Part shown: positions 1-8,448 of the stretch, in pieces
Numbering within the stretch: position 1 is the stretch's first letter
How the letters are laid out: each line of letters opens with the position of its first letter
Origin: Halovulum sp039190275
GTDB taxonomy: Bacteria > Pseudomonadota > Alphaproteobacteria > Rhodobacterales > Rhodobacteraceae
Assembly: GCA_039190275.1 (NCBI GenBank)
Contig: JBCCYF010000007.1
Location: forward strand, 7,705-71,704
DNA length: 64,000 nucleotides
Direction: 5' to 3'
Made by a program: the position numbers and the translations under genes
Notes under the pieces: model-generated
Databases searched by the model: none
The model's input: only the letters and a program-made list of their open reading frames with translations
Told to the model about the DNA's origin: nothing

Positions 1-1534
1 CCCGCGTAACGGCTTCGATCCCGATCTCCCGGACCGCCTGCCCGGTCATCGCATCGGCAGCATTGGCGATCAGGTTAACAAGCACCTGCTGCAATCGCAC
101 CCGACCGCCCAGCACCATGACAGGGTCCTCGGGGCGAGACCAACGCACCGTGGCACCTGCTGCGCGAACACGTGTCTCGGCCAGCGCCAATGCGTCGGCG
201 ACCACGTCCCGCAGATCCACGGTAGCAGGCGGTTCCCCCTCTTTACGCGCAAACGCGCGGAGATTGCGGATAATCCGGCCCATTCGCCCCGCGAGATCGG
301 AAATACGGCCCAGATTTTCGCGGACCACCGGGATTTGCTGCCGGTCCAGCAGAACCCCGGCATTATCCGCCAGGCTTTGGATCGCGGTAAGCGGTTGGTT
401 CAGCTCGTGGCTGATACCCGCCGACATTTCGCCCAGGGCTTTGAGCTTTCCCGCCTGGACCAGTTCCGCCTGCACCCGGCGAAGGGCGGCTTCGGCGGCG
501 GAACGTTCTTCGACCTCGTCGCGGAGCCGCTGATTGATCTGTGACAGCTCGGCCGTACGCTCGGCCACCTGCCCCTCGAGCCGCGCTTTCGCCCCCGCCT
601 CGGTGCGCAGCTGCTGCGCCATCGAGGCCCGGCGCAACATCAAGATCGCTAGCACTAGCCAGACGACCCCGCCCAAGGCCGCGCCCAATCCGCCCCACAG
701 CAAGGCCTGACGCTGTGCCGGTGTGGGGTCGACCAGCGCATGGGCGACCAGACCCGTCCCATCCACCGGATATTGCAGCCAGATTGCAGGGCTGGGCGTT
801 CCCAGGTCGGGCGGGCCGCGCCACAGCGGGACGGGCCCCGTCGGTGCACCGGGGTCAAGCGGTGTGAGGGCACGCCGCGCATATTGCCGCGGCTCCGCCG
901 GGGCGCGCCCCGGACCCAGCTGCCGGAATAATAGGGCCGGTCGGTTGCCCAGAAACACGACATCATTCTCATCCGAGAAGAAAAGTGTGGTGGGGTACAT
1001 TGCCCAGCGGGTCTCAAGAGCCTCCAGATCGATCTTGACCACCACCACACCGCGCCTGTCGGCCAGCTGGGCCGAAAAATAGAACCCGCGTTGTCCCGAG
1101 GTTGTCCCAACCGCGTGATAGGCGCCTGCCCCGGTATCGACTGCTTGCTCAAAATAGGGCCTCCAGCCGAAGTTCCGGCCCATGAAACTGCGCGGCAGGT
1201 CCCAGTTCGAACTGGCGATTGTGGTGCCAAGACCATCCAGCAGATAAATGTCCAACGCGCCGGTGGCCGATGCCGTTGCCTTGAGAACGGCATTGGCCCC
1301 GGAAACGCCACCATCCAGTGCGGCGATCACATCGGGGTGGCTCGCCATCACATGGGGCAAGGCGCGATAGCGATCCAGCCGAGCAGTCAAACGGTCACTT
1401 GCCGACCGCAAGGCGACCTCGCCATCCGAGGCAAGACGGTCACGTGCCTCGACCCAGGCCAGCCAGCCGGCGAACAGAGCCAGCACAGTCATGGTCAGGG
1501 CCGCAGGGGCCAGCAGGCGTAAGATCCAGCGCAT
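1..1534 (-). CDS. Sensor histidine kinase, DctB-like (3' end cut by window edge)
   Basis: Reading from ATG at 1534 on the minus strand gives about 511 open codons that run off the left edge. The protein has an N-terminal membrane segment (about residues 5-27), a periplasmic sensor region of roughly 250 residues, a second membrane segment (about 281-300), a charged coiled coil (about 305-360), and a HisKA box with SHELNQPL around His376. An N-box-like stretch (LVNLIANAADAM) follows near the cut, so the G-boxes lie outside the window. The arrangement matches C4-dicarboxylate sensor kinases of the DctB type. It should autophosphorylate and pass phosphate to a response regulator, probably encoded beyond the left edge. 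It is a second DctB-type kinase besides the one at 48491-50251. The ligand is unknown. Confidence 0.88.
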   Translation of the reverse strand, partial: MRWILRLLAPAALTMTVLALFAGWLAWVEARDRLASDGEVALRSASDRLTARLDRYRALPHVMASHPDVIAALDGGVSGANAVLKATASATGALDIYLLDGLGTTIASSNWDLPRSFMGRNFGWRPYFEQAVDTGAGAYHAVGTTSGQRGFYFSAQLADRRGVVVVKIDLEALETRWAMYPTTLFFSDENDVVFLGNRPALLFRQLGPGRAPAEPRQYARRALTPLDPGAPTGPVPLWRGPPDLGTPSPAIWLQYPVDGTGLVAHALVDPTPAQRQALLWGGLGAALGGVVWLVLAILMLRRASMAQQLRTEAGAKARLEGQVAERTAELSQINQRLRDEVEERSAAEAALRRVQAELVQAGKLKALGEMSAGISHELNQPLTAIQSLADNAGVLLDRQQIPVVRENLGRISDLAGRMGRIIRNLRAFARKEGEPPATVDLRDVVADALALAETRVRAAGATVRWSRPEDPVMVLGGRVRLQQVLVNLIANAADAMTGQAVREIGIEAVTR

Positions 1535-1625
1535 TGGATCAACCGCCGCAGATACCGGAGCTATTGTCAAGATGCAGCATGGCTGAAAAGGTGACCCGGA
1601 GATCTCCGCCGGGCCCTGGAACACC

Positions 1626-2771
1626 ATGAAGAATGATCACCTGTCCCCCGCAACGCGCGCCGCGCAGGCACTGCGCCTGATCAGCGAGAGTACCGGCGCC
1701 GTCACGCCCGGGATCGAGTTGGCCAGCACATTTGCACGGGGCGAAGATTATGCGCCGCGTCAACGCTATATCTACGGGCGCGACGGCGGACCAACCGTTG
1801 AACACGCCGAGGAGGTGATTGCGAGCCTGGATGGCGCGGCGGTGACGTTGCTTTATGCCTCGGGGATGGCCGCACTTGTGGGCTGGCTTGAAACGCTGGA
1901 GCGCGGCGATCACATAGCGGCACCGCGGGTGATGTATCACGGCGGCCAGTCGTGGCTGCACCATATTGCGGCGCGGCGGGGCATCGAGGTGACCTGGTAC
2001 GATCAATCGGATCCGATGGGGCCTTCGGCCGCCCTTCGGCCGGGCCAGAGCCGCTGGTTGTGGATCGAGACACCCGCCAATCCGAGTTGGGACATAGTGG
2101 ATATCGCCGCCGCCGCCACCGCCGCGCATGCGGGCGGTGCCCGCCTGCTGGCCGATTGCACCGCCGCCCCGCCGTCGACGTTGCGGGCGCTTGCGCTGGG
2201 TGCGGATGTCGCCTTCCATTCGGCGACAAAGTACATGGGCGGGCACTCAGATTTGACGGCTGGTGCCCTGTCCTGCGCGGATCCGGTACTGGCCGAGGAG
2301 CTGCGGGGATTACGGACATTGATGGGCAGCGTTCTGTCCGGTTTCGAGGCCTGGCTGCTGATCCGGGGACTGCGCACGCTCTATGTGCGGTGGGAGCGTG
2401 CGTGCAGCAATGCCCAGGCGATTGCCACGCATTTCCAGGGGCATCCGAAAATTGCTTCGGTTCTCTACCCCGGATTACCCGATCATCCGGGCCATGCCGT
2501 GGCCAAACGACAGATGACCAGTGGCATGGGTGGTATGCTCTCCCTTCTGGTCACAGGCGACGGCGGTATCGCGCACGACACCGCGAGGTTCTGCAACGTT
2601 TTCCTGCCCGCGACATCCCTCGGGGGGGTCGAGAGCCTGATCGAGCATCGCAAGGCCGTGGAGGGTCCGCATTCGGTTGTTCCGGATCAGTTGTTGCGCC
2701 TGTCGATCGGGATCGAGGATGCGGACGACCTGATAGCCGATCTTGAGCAAGCCCTGGAGCGCGCCGGATGA
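1626..2771 (+). CDS. PLP-dependent trans-sulfuration enzyme (cystathionine beta-lyase family)
   Basis: 381 residues, the usual length for the Cys/Met metabolism PLP family. The PLP-binding lysine is Lys202 in the SATKYMGGHSD motif, and Asp177 (LLADCT) is the expected pyridine-nitrogen contact. YGRDGGPT near residue 50 matches the family's YxR(x)GNPT region. The family cleaves or forms cystathionine and related C-S bonds in methionine and cysteine metabolism; cystathionine beta-lyase is the most likely activity, but gamma-synthase or methionine gamma-lyase cannot be separated by eye. The ATG at 1626 follows a purine-rich stretch weakly. It is divergent from the kinase to its left and stands about 150 bp before the P450 gene. 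Confidence 0.88.
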   Translation: MKNDHLSPATRAAQALRLISESTGAVTPGIELASTFARGEDYAPRQRYIYGRDGGPTVEHAEEVIASLDGAAVTLLYASGMAALVGWLETLERGDHIAAPRVMYHGGQSWLHHIAARRGIEVTWYDQSDPMGPSAALRPGQSRWLWIETPANPSWDIVDIAAAATAAHAGGARLLADCTAAPPSTLRALALGADVAFHSATKYMGGHSDLTAGALSCADPVLAEELRGLRTLMGSVLSGFEAWLLIRGLRTLYVRWERACSNAQAIATHFQGHPKIASVLYPGLPDHPGHAVAKRQMTSGMGGMLSLLVTGDGGIAHDTARFCNVFLPATSLGGVESLIEHRKAVEGPHSVVPDQLLRLSIGIEDADDLIADLEQALERAG

Positions 2772-2919
2772 ACGCGGGACGCTGCGGAGGGGATCGCCGC
2801 ACATCAGGTGGGCCCCGGACGGCGCGGTCCGCATGCGCCTTCGCCGTCGAAAGGCCCGGCTGCCACGTGGCGCTTAGATACAGGATCCAACCGGCCGTCC
2901 CGCAGGTAGATCACCGCTG

Positions 2920-4125
2920 ATGGCGCTGCCCGTGCTTTATCAATCACCGCGCACACCCGCGTTTGTCCAGGATCCCTATCCCTTCTATGCCCGCGCCCGC
3001 GCTGCGGGGCCGCTGGTCTACTGGAGCGACCTGGACATGCCCATGGCAACGGACCATGCGACAGTTTCGGCGCTGCTGAGAGACAAACGGTTTGGCCGTG
3101 CCGTCCCCGCCACAAGGCGCAAGGTCACGCCACCGCATTTGGAGCCGTTTCAGGCATTAGAAAACCATTCGATGCTGGAACTGGAACCACCTGATCACAC
3201 ACGGCTGCGTGGGCTTGTCCTGCGGGCATTCACGTCCCGCCGGATTTCGGCGATGCACCCCGACATCACCGCCTTGGCCCATGGTCTGATCGACCGGTTT
3301 CCACGCGAGCCCTTTGACCTGCTCGCTGAATTCGCCGAACCATTACCGGTCAGGGTCATCGCGCGCATGATGGGCTTGCCGGATGCGATGACGCCGCAGC
3401 TCCTGAATTGGTCACATGCTATGGTGGCGATGTATCAGTCCCGCCGCGATACTAAAATTGAAGTCGAGGCTGGTGAAGCGGCGCAGGCGTTTACGGCCTA
3501 CCTCAAGGATCTGATCAAGGCCCGCCGCCGTGCCCCGGAGGAGGATCTGCTGTCGCATCTGATCACAGCCCGGGATCGCGACGACAAACTCAGCGATGCC
3601 GAGATGATCGCCACTGCCATTCTGTTGCTAAATGCAGGACATGAGGCGACCGTCCACAGCATAGCCAACGGGGTGAAAGCACTTCTGGAGCATGGGTTTT
3701 CGCCCCGGCCCGACGCCATTTCTGCGCTGACCGAAGAGGTTCTGCGCTTCGATCCACCGCTGCATCTTTTTACCCGCTTCGCCACCGAGGATGTTTGCAT
3801 TGCCGACCACCGGTTTTCCAGAGATGACGAAGTCGGCCTGCTTCTTGCCTCTGCGGGTCGGGACCCGGCGGTTTTCGATCAGCCTGAGGTTTTTGATCCC
3901 GGGCGTAGCAAACCGGCGCATCAGTCTTTTGGCGGTGGCATTCACTTCTGCGTCGGCGCGCCGTTGGCCCGGCTTGAACTGGATGTCGCCTTGAGCACCC
4001 TTTTCTCCCGCTGCCCGGACCTGCATATAACCGAGCCGCCGACCTATGCGGATCGCTACCATTTTCATGGGCTGACGCGCCTGATGGTCGCTACATCGGC
4101 CAAGAGTGTTCCGCCCTTGCCATGA
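2920..4125 (+). CDS. Cytochrome P450
   Basis: 401 residues, typical of soluble bacterial class I P450s. The I-helix motif AGHEAT is at residues 239-244, the K-helix ExxR at Glu273-Arg276, and the haem-binding loop FGGGIHFCVG places the thiolate ligand at Cys344. It should hydroxylate a small hydrophobic substrate using electrons from a ferredoxin and its reductase. Neither partner is encoded nearby, so redox partners must come from elsewhere. There is no signal peptide or membrane anchor. The substrate cannot be inferred; the upstream PLP enzyme is not an obvious partner. Confidence 0.95.
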   Translation: MALPVLYQSPRTPAFVQDPYPFYARARAAGPLVYWSDLDMPMATDHATVSALLRDKRFGRAVPATRRKVTPPHLEPFQALENHSMLELEPPDHTRLRGLVLRAFTSRRISAMHPDITALAHGLIDRFPREPFDLLAEFAEPLPVRVIARMMGLPDAMTPQLLNWSHAMVAMYQSRRDTKIEVEAGEAAQAFTAYLKDLIKARRRAPEEDLLSHLITARDRDDKLSDAEMIATAILLLNAGHEATVHSIANGVKALLEHGFSPRPDAISALTEEVLRFDPPLHLFTRFATEDVCIADHRFSRDDEVGLLLASAGRDPAVFDQPEVFDPGRSKPAHQSFGGGIHFCVGAPLARLELDVALSTLFSRCPDLHITEPPTYADRYHFHGLTRLMVATSAKSVPPLP

Positions 4126-4161
4126 ACTGCGGATTGCCGCCCGAGACCGGAGGTACCAATT

Positions 4162-4180
4162 CATCAGGCAATACCTGATG
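4162..4180. terminator. Hairpin between convergent P450 and amidohydrolase genes
   Basis: A perfect 7-bp stem, CATCAGG at 4162-4168 and CCTGATG at 4174-4180, has a 5-base loop. It lies in the short gap between the two convergent stops. A second hairpin, TCCCTG/CAGGGA (4201-4206 and 4213-4218), overlaps the stop of the amidohydrolase gene. There is no clear T-tract, so termination is inferred from position. Confidence 0.45.
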
Positions 4181-4211
4181 CATATGGTTTCAAGCCAAAC
4201 TCCCTGTATGT

Positions 4212-5375
4212 TCAGGGAACAACCGGCGCGCCCCGTTCGACAAGACGCGCAAAAAAAGACGCCCCCAACGGTGCAATAGAATCGTCGAAATCATACTCCG
4301 GGTGGTGCAGCGCAGGGCCATCGCCGTGCCCGAGAAAGACATAGGCGCCGGGCCGATGCTGCAGCATGTAGCTGAAATCCTCGGCTCCCATGGCGGGAAT
4401 GTGGTCCATGGTTGCGTTTGCCCCGAACACATCTCTGGCCGCACCAAGGGCGAACTCCGTAGCCTGGGGGTCATTGACCGTAACGGGGTATCCCATTTCG
4501 TAGTCGAACACTACCTCCGCGCCATGTGCAGCGGCGAGGCCGGTCACGATTTTCTCGATCCGGTCTGCAATCTCAACCCGCAGATCCTCGTTCAGGACCC
4601 GCACGGTTCCCTTCAGCTCGGCCTGTGTCGGGATCACATTATGCGTGTTGCCTGCCTGAAACTGAGTTATCGACAGCACCACCTCTTCGCGCGGGTTGAT
4701 TGTTCGAGCGACGATGCTCTGCAGGGCCTGTACGATCAGGCTACCCACAAATATCGCATCCACTGACTTGTGGGGCCAGGCCGCATGGGCCCCGTTGACG
4801 ACCAACTGAATATCAAACTTGTCCGCGGCCGCCATCGCCGGACCGGGGTTCATGTCCATGCTCCCCTGCGGTAGTCCGGGCCAATTGTGCAAGGCGAACA
4901 CCTGATCGATATCAAAGCGATCCAAAACCCCCTCCTCGACCATTCTGAGTGCGCCGCCGCCACCCTCCTCAGCCGGTTGGAACATCAGGGCGACCGTACC
5001 GCGGAAGTTTCGTGTCTCAGAAAGATACTTCGCCGCGCCCATCAGGATCGCAGTATGCCCGTCATGCCCGCAGGCATGCATCTTGCCCGGGACGGTCGAC
5101 TTGTGCGGCAAGTCGTTCACCTCCTGTATCGGCAGCGCGTCCATGTCCGCGCGCAGACCGACCACCGGCCCGGTACCCTGGCCATGGATCAACGCGACCA
5201 GTCCGTTTTCGGCGACCCCGGTATGGATCTCATCAACGCCGAACTCGCGCAACCTATCCGCAACAAACGCCGCGGTCTCGACAGTTTCATACCCCATTTC
5301 AGGATGGGCGTGCAGGTGCTTGCGCCATGCGGTCATTTCATCCTGGAATTCAGCAATTCGGTTGAGCACTGGCAT
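4212..5375 (-). CDS. M20 family amidohydrolase (hippurate hydrolase / N-acyl amino acid hydrolase type)
   Basis: 387 residues from the chosen start, the normal length for M20D peptidases. Metal-binding motifs are visible: RADMDALP, then MHACGHDGHTA, then QPAEEGGGG, and MGAEDFSYML near the C-terminus. Members are cytoplasmic two-metal enzymes that remove acyl groups from amino acids, for example hippurate or N-acetyl amino acids. The ATG at 5375 (MPVLNRIAEF) is preferred over an upstream in-frame start at 5420, because AGGA sits about 7 bases before it and the family alignment begins there. It is divergent from mazG. The true substrate is not known. Confidence 0.93.
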   Translation of the reverse strand: MPVLNRIAEFQDEMTAWRKHLHAHPEMGYETVETAAFVADRLREFGVDEIHTGVAENGLVALIHGQGTGPVVGLRADMDALPIQEVNDLPHKSTVPGKMHACGHDGHTAILMGAAKYLSETRNFRGTVALMFQPAEEGGGGALRMVEEGVLDRFDIDQVFALHNWPGLPQGSMDMNPGPAMAAADKFDIQLVVNGAHAAWPHKSVDAIFVGSLIVQALQSIVARTINPREEVVLSITQFQAGNTHNVIPTQAELKGTVRVLNEDLRVEIADRIEKIVTGLAAAHGAEVVFDYEMGYPVTVNDPQATEFALGAARDVFGANATMDHIPAMGAEDFSYMLQHRPGAYVFLGHGDGPALHHPEYDFDDSIAPLGASFFARLVERGAPVVP

Positions 5376-5502
5376 AGATGGGTCCTGTTGCGGTTGGAGG
5401 CGGATCACGGGTGTGTACATCTATCTACATAGTCGCAAATACTGTCGAACAACCTAAAATCGGCGACCCACCTGCGCCGCTTCTCTCTACAAGGATATTA
5501 AC

Positions 5503-6381
5503 ATGACCGACGGCCCTCCCTTTGCACCCGCACCAGATGGGGCGGGCATTGATCGGCTGATTGCAATCATGGCGCGGTTGCGTGACCCGCAAACCGGCTG
5601 CCCATGGGACATCGAGCAGACTTATGCGACCATCGCGCCCTACACGATTGAAGAGGCATATGAAGTTGCCGACGCCATCGCCCGCGAGGATTTTGGCGAT
5701 CTGAAGGACGAACTCGGCGATCTCCTGTTGCAGGTTGTCTATCACACACAGATGGCGTCCGAGGAGCACAGGTTTGACTTCGATGACGTCGCCGACGGGG
5801 TCTCGGACAAAATGGTTCGTCGACACCCTCATGTTTTCGGGCAAGACAGCCGCAACAAATCCGCCGAGGATCAGTCCCGCGACTGGGAACAGATCAAGGC
5901 GACAGAACGGGCCGACGCAGGTCCTGCGGGTGTGTTGGACGGCGTGGCGCAGGGACTGCCGGCGCTGACGCGGGCGCTTAAACTGCAAAAGCGCGCGGCA
6001 CGGGTGGGGTTCGACTGGACCGAACGGGCGCAGGTGCTGGACAAGTTGGTAGAAGAGGCGCGGGAACTCTCAGAAGTGACCGAGGATCCAGAGCGCGCCG
6101 CAGACGAGCTGGGCGATCTGCTGTTTGTCGTCGTGAACCTTGGCCGACACCTTGGCATCGATGCCGAGGCCGCGTTGCGACGGACCAATGCGAAGTTCAC
6201 GCGTCGATTTGCGTCCATCGAAGCGGCGTTAAAGGCCCAAGGACGCACCCCAGACATGGCCACGCTAGCGGAAATGGATGCACTTTGGGAGGATGCCAAG
6301 AAAGCGGAGCTCTCAGACCAGCGGGCACTGCCCAGCCAGGGGGACCTGGACCGCCCTCCAGGTGTAAAGAACGGCCCATAA
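5503..6381 (+). CDS. mazG: Nucleoside triphosphate pyrophosphohydrolase MazG
   Basis: 292 residues with two MazG repeats, as in full-length MazG. The N-terminal repeat has CPWDIEQT and TIEEAYEVADAI followed by DELGDLLLQVVYH; the C-terminal repeat has VEEARELSEV and ADELGDLLFVVVNLGRHL. The EExxE and ExxD residues bind magnesium. The enzyme hydrolyses NTPs and dNTPs to monophosphate and pyrophosphate in house-cleaning and stringent-response control. The ATG at 5503 follows AAGGATATTAAC. The C-terminal 20 residues are low complexity and Pro-rich. Confidence 0.96.
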   Translation: MTDGPPFAPAPDGAGIDRLIAIMARLRDPQTGCPWDIEQTYATIAPYTIEEAYEVADAIAREDFGDLKDELGDLLLQVVYHTQMASEEHRFDFDDVADGVSDKMVRRHPHVFGQDSRNKSAEDQSRDWEQIKATERADAGPAGVLDGVAQGLPALTRALKLQKRAARVGFDWTERAQVLDKLVEEARELSEVTEDPERAADELGDLLFVVVNLGRHLGIDAEAALRRTNAKFTRRFASIEAALKAQGRTPDMATLAEMDALWEDAKKAELSDQRALPSQGDLDRPPGVKNGP

Positions 6382-6518
6382 AGTACTGTAATAATTATTT
6401 TAATCTGCGCAGCAAATGTTGCATGATTTAGATACACAGCAACGTGCTGATGTCACCATGCGCGACCATCCGCGCTATAGTATAGCAGAGCAATAGGCCG
6501 GATAATCTCGGCTACTCA

Positions 6519-6974
6519 TTAGCCCAGAACAGCCTTAACCTGCGCTCCGGCCTTACCGAAATCCATCTGTCCGGAGTATTTCGTTTTCAGCACGCCCATA
6601 ATCCTGCCCATGTCCCGGATGGACGTTGCGCCGGTCTCGGTGATGGCCGCATCAATCGCGGCTTGCACATCGCTGTCGGAAAGTTGCTTCGGCAGGAAGG
6701 CTCGAATCACCTCGATCTCCGCCCGCTCGCGATCACCAAGTTCTATCCGCCCCGCCTCATCATAGGCTTGGGCGCTGTCTTGGCGTTGTTTTATCATCTT
6801 GCCGAGAATCGTCATGATATCGGCGTCCGAGACGCCGGTGGTATTATCCTCGGACCGAGCGGCAATATCGCGGTCCTTAATTGCGGCGTTGATCAGCCTC
6901 AGGGTCGACAGACGCGGCGCATTCTTGGCACGCATGGCGTCTTTGGTTTCCTGGGACAGTCGGGATCGTATCAT
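6519..6974 (-). CDS. GatB/YqeY domain protein
   Basis: About 151 residues, the length of stand-alone YqeY proteins. The N-terminal core STLRLINAAIKDRDIAAR and the C-terminal DMGRIMGVLK and GAQVKAVLG stretches match the family, which resembles the tail domain of the GatB amidotransferase subunit. Its role is unproven, possibly tRNA-related. I chose ATG 6974 (MIRSRLSQET) because the family alignment starts there; an in-frame GTG at 6998 would add eight residues. It is divergent from carA, a pairing common in alphaproteobacteria. Confidence 0.9.
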   Translation of the reverse strand: MIRSRLSQETKDAMRAKNAPRLSTLRLINAAIKDRDIAARSEDNTTGVSDADIMTILGKMIKQRQDSAQAYDEAGRIELGDRERAEIEVIRAFLPKQLSDSDVQAAIDAAITETGATSIRDMGRIMGVLKTKYSGQMDFGKAGAQVKAVLG

Positions 6975-7043
6975 AGGGTGCACCGTGAGTTTTGTCACAA
7001 ACTGTCGAATTCAGTGAACACATATAGTGGCTCTGAGCTCAGG

Positions 7044-7081
7044 TTACAAATCCTTTGTAATCTAATAACATATTGTTATTA
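7044..7081. promoter_or_regulatory. Two adjacent AT-rich palindromes between yqeY and carA
   Basis: TTACAAA/TTTGTAA (7044-7050 and 7054-7060, 3-base spacer) is followed two bases later by TAATAACA/TGTTATTA (7063-7070 and 7074-7081, 3-base spacer). Both are perfect. They sit in the AT-rich divergent intergenic region, about 85 bp before the carA start and 70 bp before yqeY. They look like regulator-binding sites or a transcript hairpin. No regulator can be named. Confidence 0.4.
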
Positions 7082-7165
7082 AACATTATTTAAATCCGAC
7101 ACAAACTTGACCCTGAGGCATCGCACGCCTAATGTCCGGCGAGTTTGACCAGGGGGATCGCTGGT

Positions 7166-8362
7166 ATGTCAGGCCAGATCGCAACCGAAAACACTACCTC
7201 CCAAGGGTTTGATTTTGCCCGTAAACCCACCGCTTGTCTGGTGCTTGCGGATGGCCAGATATTCTATGGGCACGGCTTCGGTGCCCGCGGTCTGACAGTG
7301 GCCGAACTGTGTTTCAACACAGCCATGACCGGCTATCAGGAAATCATGACCGATCCAAGTTACGCGGGCCAGATCGTCACATTCACCTTTCCACACATCG
7401 GCAACACCGGGGTCACGCCGGAGGATGACGAAACCGCGGACCCTGTGGCGGATGGTTTGGTGGTGCGTTGGGATCCGACAGTGCCTTCAAACTGGCGGGC
7501 CATCGACGGGTTGGATGATTGGCTGGCACGCCGCGGGCGCATCGGCATCGGTGGTGTGGACACCCGCCGTCTGACCCGGGCCATTCGGCATCAGGGTGCG
7601 CCGCACGTCGCGCTCGAGCACAACCCGGACGGTGTGTTCGACATCGAGGATCTTTTGTCAAAAGCCCGCGGTTTCAAAGGGTTGGAAGGCGCTGATCTGG
7701 CGCAAGAGGTCTCGTGCAGACAGTCTTATCGCTGGGACCAGATGCGTTGGGCCTGGCCCGAAGGATATCCGCGGTTCGACGGGCCCGGCCATCGGGTTGT
7801 CGCGGTGGATTATGGGGCCAAGCGCAATATTTTGCGTTGCCTGGCCAGTGCGGGATGCGATGTGACGGTCCTCCCCGCCAAGGCGACCGCCGAAGAGGTC
7901 CTCTCGCACAATCCAGAAGGTCTTTTCCTGTCGAACGGCCCGGGGGATCCGGCCGCTACGGGCGTGTATGCGGTGCCGATGATCCAACAGGTCATGGAGG
8001 CCGGAATACCGATATTCGGCATATGTCTGGGGCATCAAATGCTGGCGCTGGCGCTGGGGGCCAGGACGTTGAAGATGAACCACGGGCATCACGGGGCCAA
8101 TCATCCCGTCAAGGACCATACAACAGGAAAAGTCGAAATTACGTCGATGAATCATGGATTTGCCGTGGACAGCCAAAGCCTCCCATCAGGGGTGATCGAG
8201 ACGCATGTATCGCTGTTTGACGGATCGAACTGCGGCATTGCCGTAGAGAATCAACCGGTCTTTTCGGTTCAACATCACCCCGAGGCAAGCCCGGGGCCGA
8301 TGGACAGCACCTATCTGTTTGATCGTTTTGTCGAGGCGATGCGCAAGCGCGCACAGCCTTGA
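7166..8362 (+). CDS. carA: Carbamoyl-phosphate synthase small subunit CarA
   Basis: 398 residues from ATG 7166, normal for CarA. The N-terminal domain carries ADGQIFYG and NTAMTGYQEIMTDPSY; the C-terminal class I glutamine amidotransferase domain has FLSNGPGDP, the nucleophile Cys287 in GICLGHQ, and the QHHPEASPGP histidine. It hydrolyses glutamine and channels ammonia to CarB for arginine and pyrimidine synthesis. carB is not in the window. ATG 7166 is preferred over an upstream TTG at 7145 because CAGGGGGAT precedes it. Confidence 0.97.
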   Translation: MSGQIATENTTSQGFDFARKPTACLVLADGQIFYGHGFGARGLTVAELCFNTAMTGYQEIMTDPSYAGQIVTFTFPHIGNTGVTPEDDETADPVADGLVVRWDPTVPSNWRAIDGLDDWLARRGRIGIGGVDTRRLTRAIRHQGAPHVALEHNPDGVFDIEDLLSKARGFKGLEGADLAQEVSCRQSYRWDQMRWAWPEGYPRFDGPGHRVVAVDYGAKRNILRCLASAGCDVTVLPAKATAEEVLSHNPEGLFLSNGPGDPAATGVYAVPMIQQVMEAGIPIFGICLGHQMLALALGARTLKMNHGHHGANHPVKDHTTGKVEITSMNHGFAVDSQSLPSGVIETHVSLFDGSNCGIAVENQPVFSVQHHPEASPGPMDSTYLFDRFVEAMRKRAQP

Positions 8363-8448
8363 GTCTGTGGGCCTGCTTAAGGCTTTGTTAAGTATAATGG
8401 CGTCCTTTGGATAGGTCCTGATCCCATCCGAGATGCGAGACCCCGATT

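Noticed and set aside
8375..8400. AAGGCTTTGTTA shared with the hairpin region near 42226
   Set aside because: A single 12-base match is expected by chance in 64 kb and the flanks differ.
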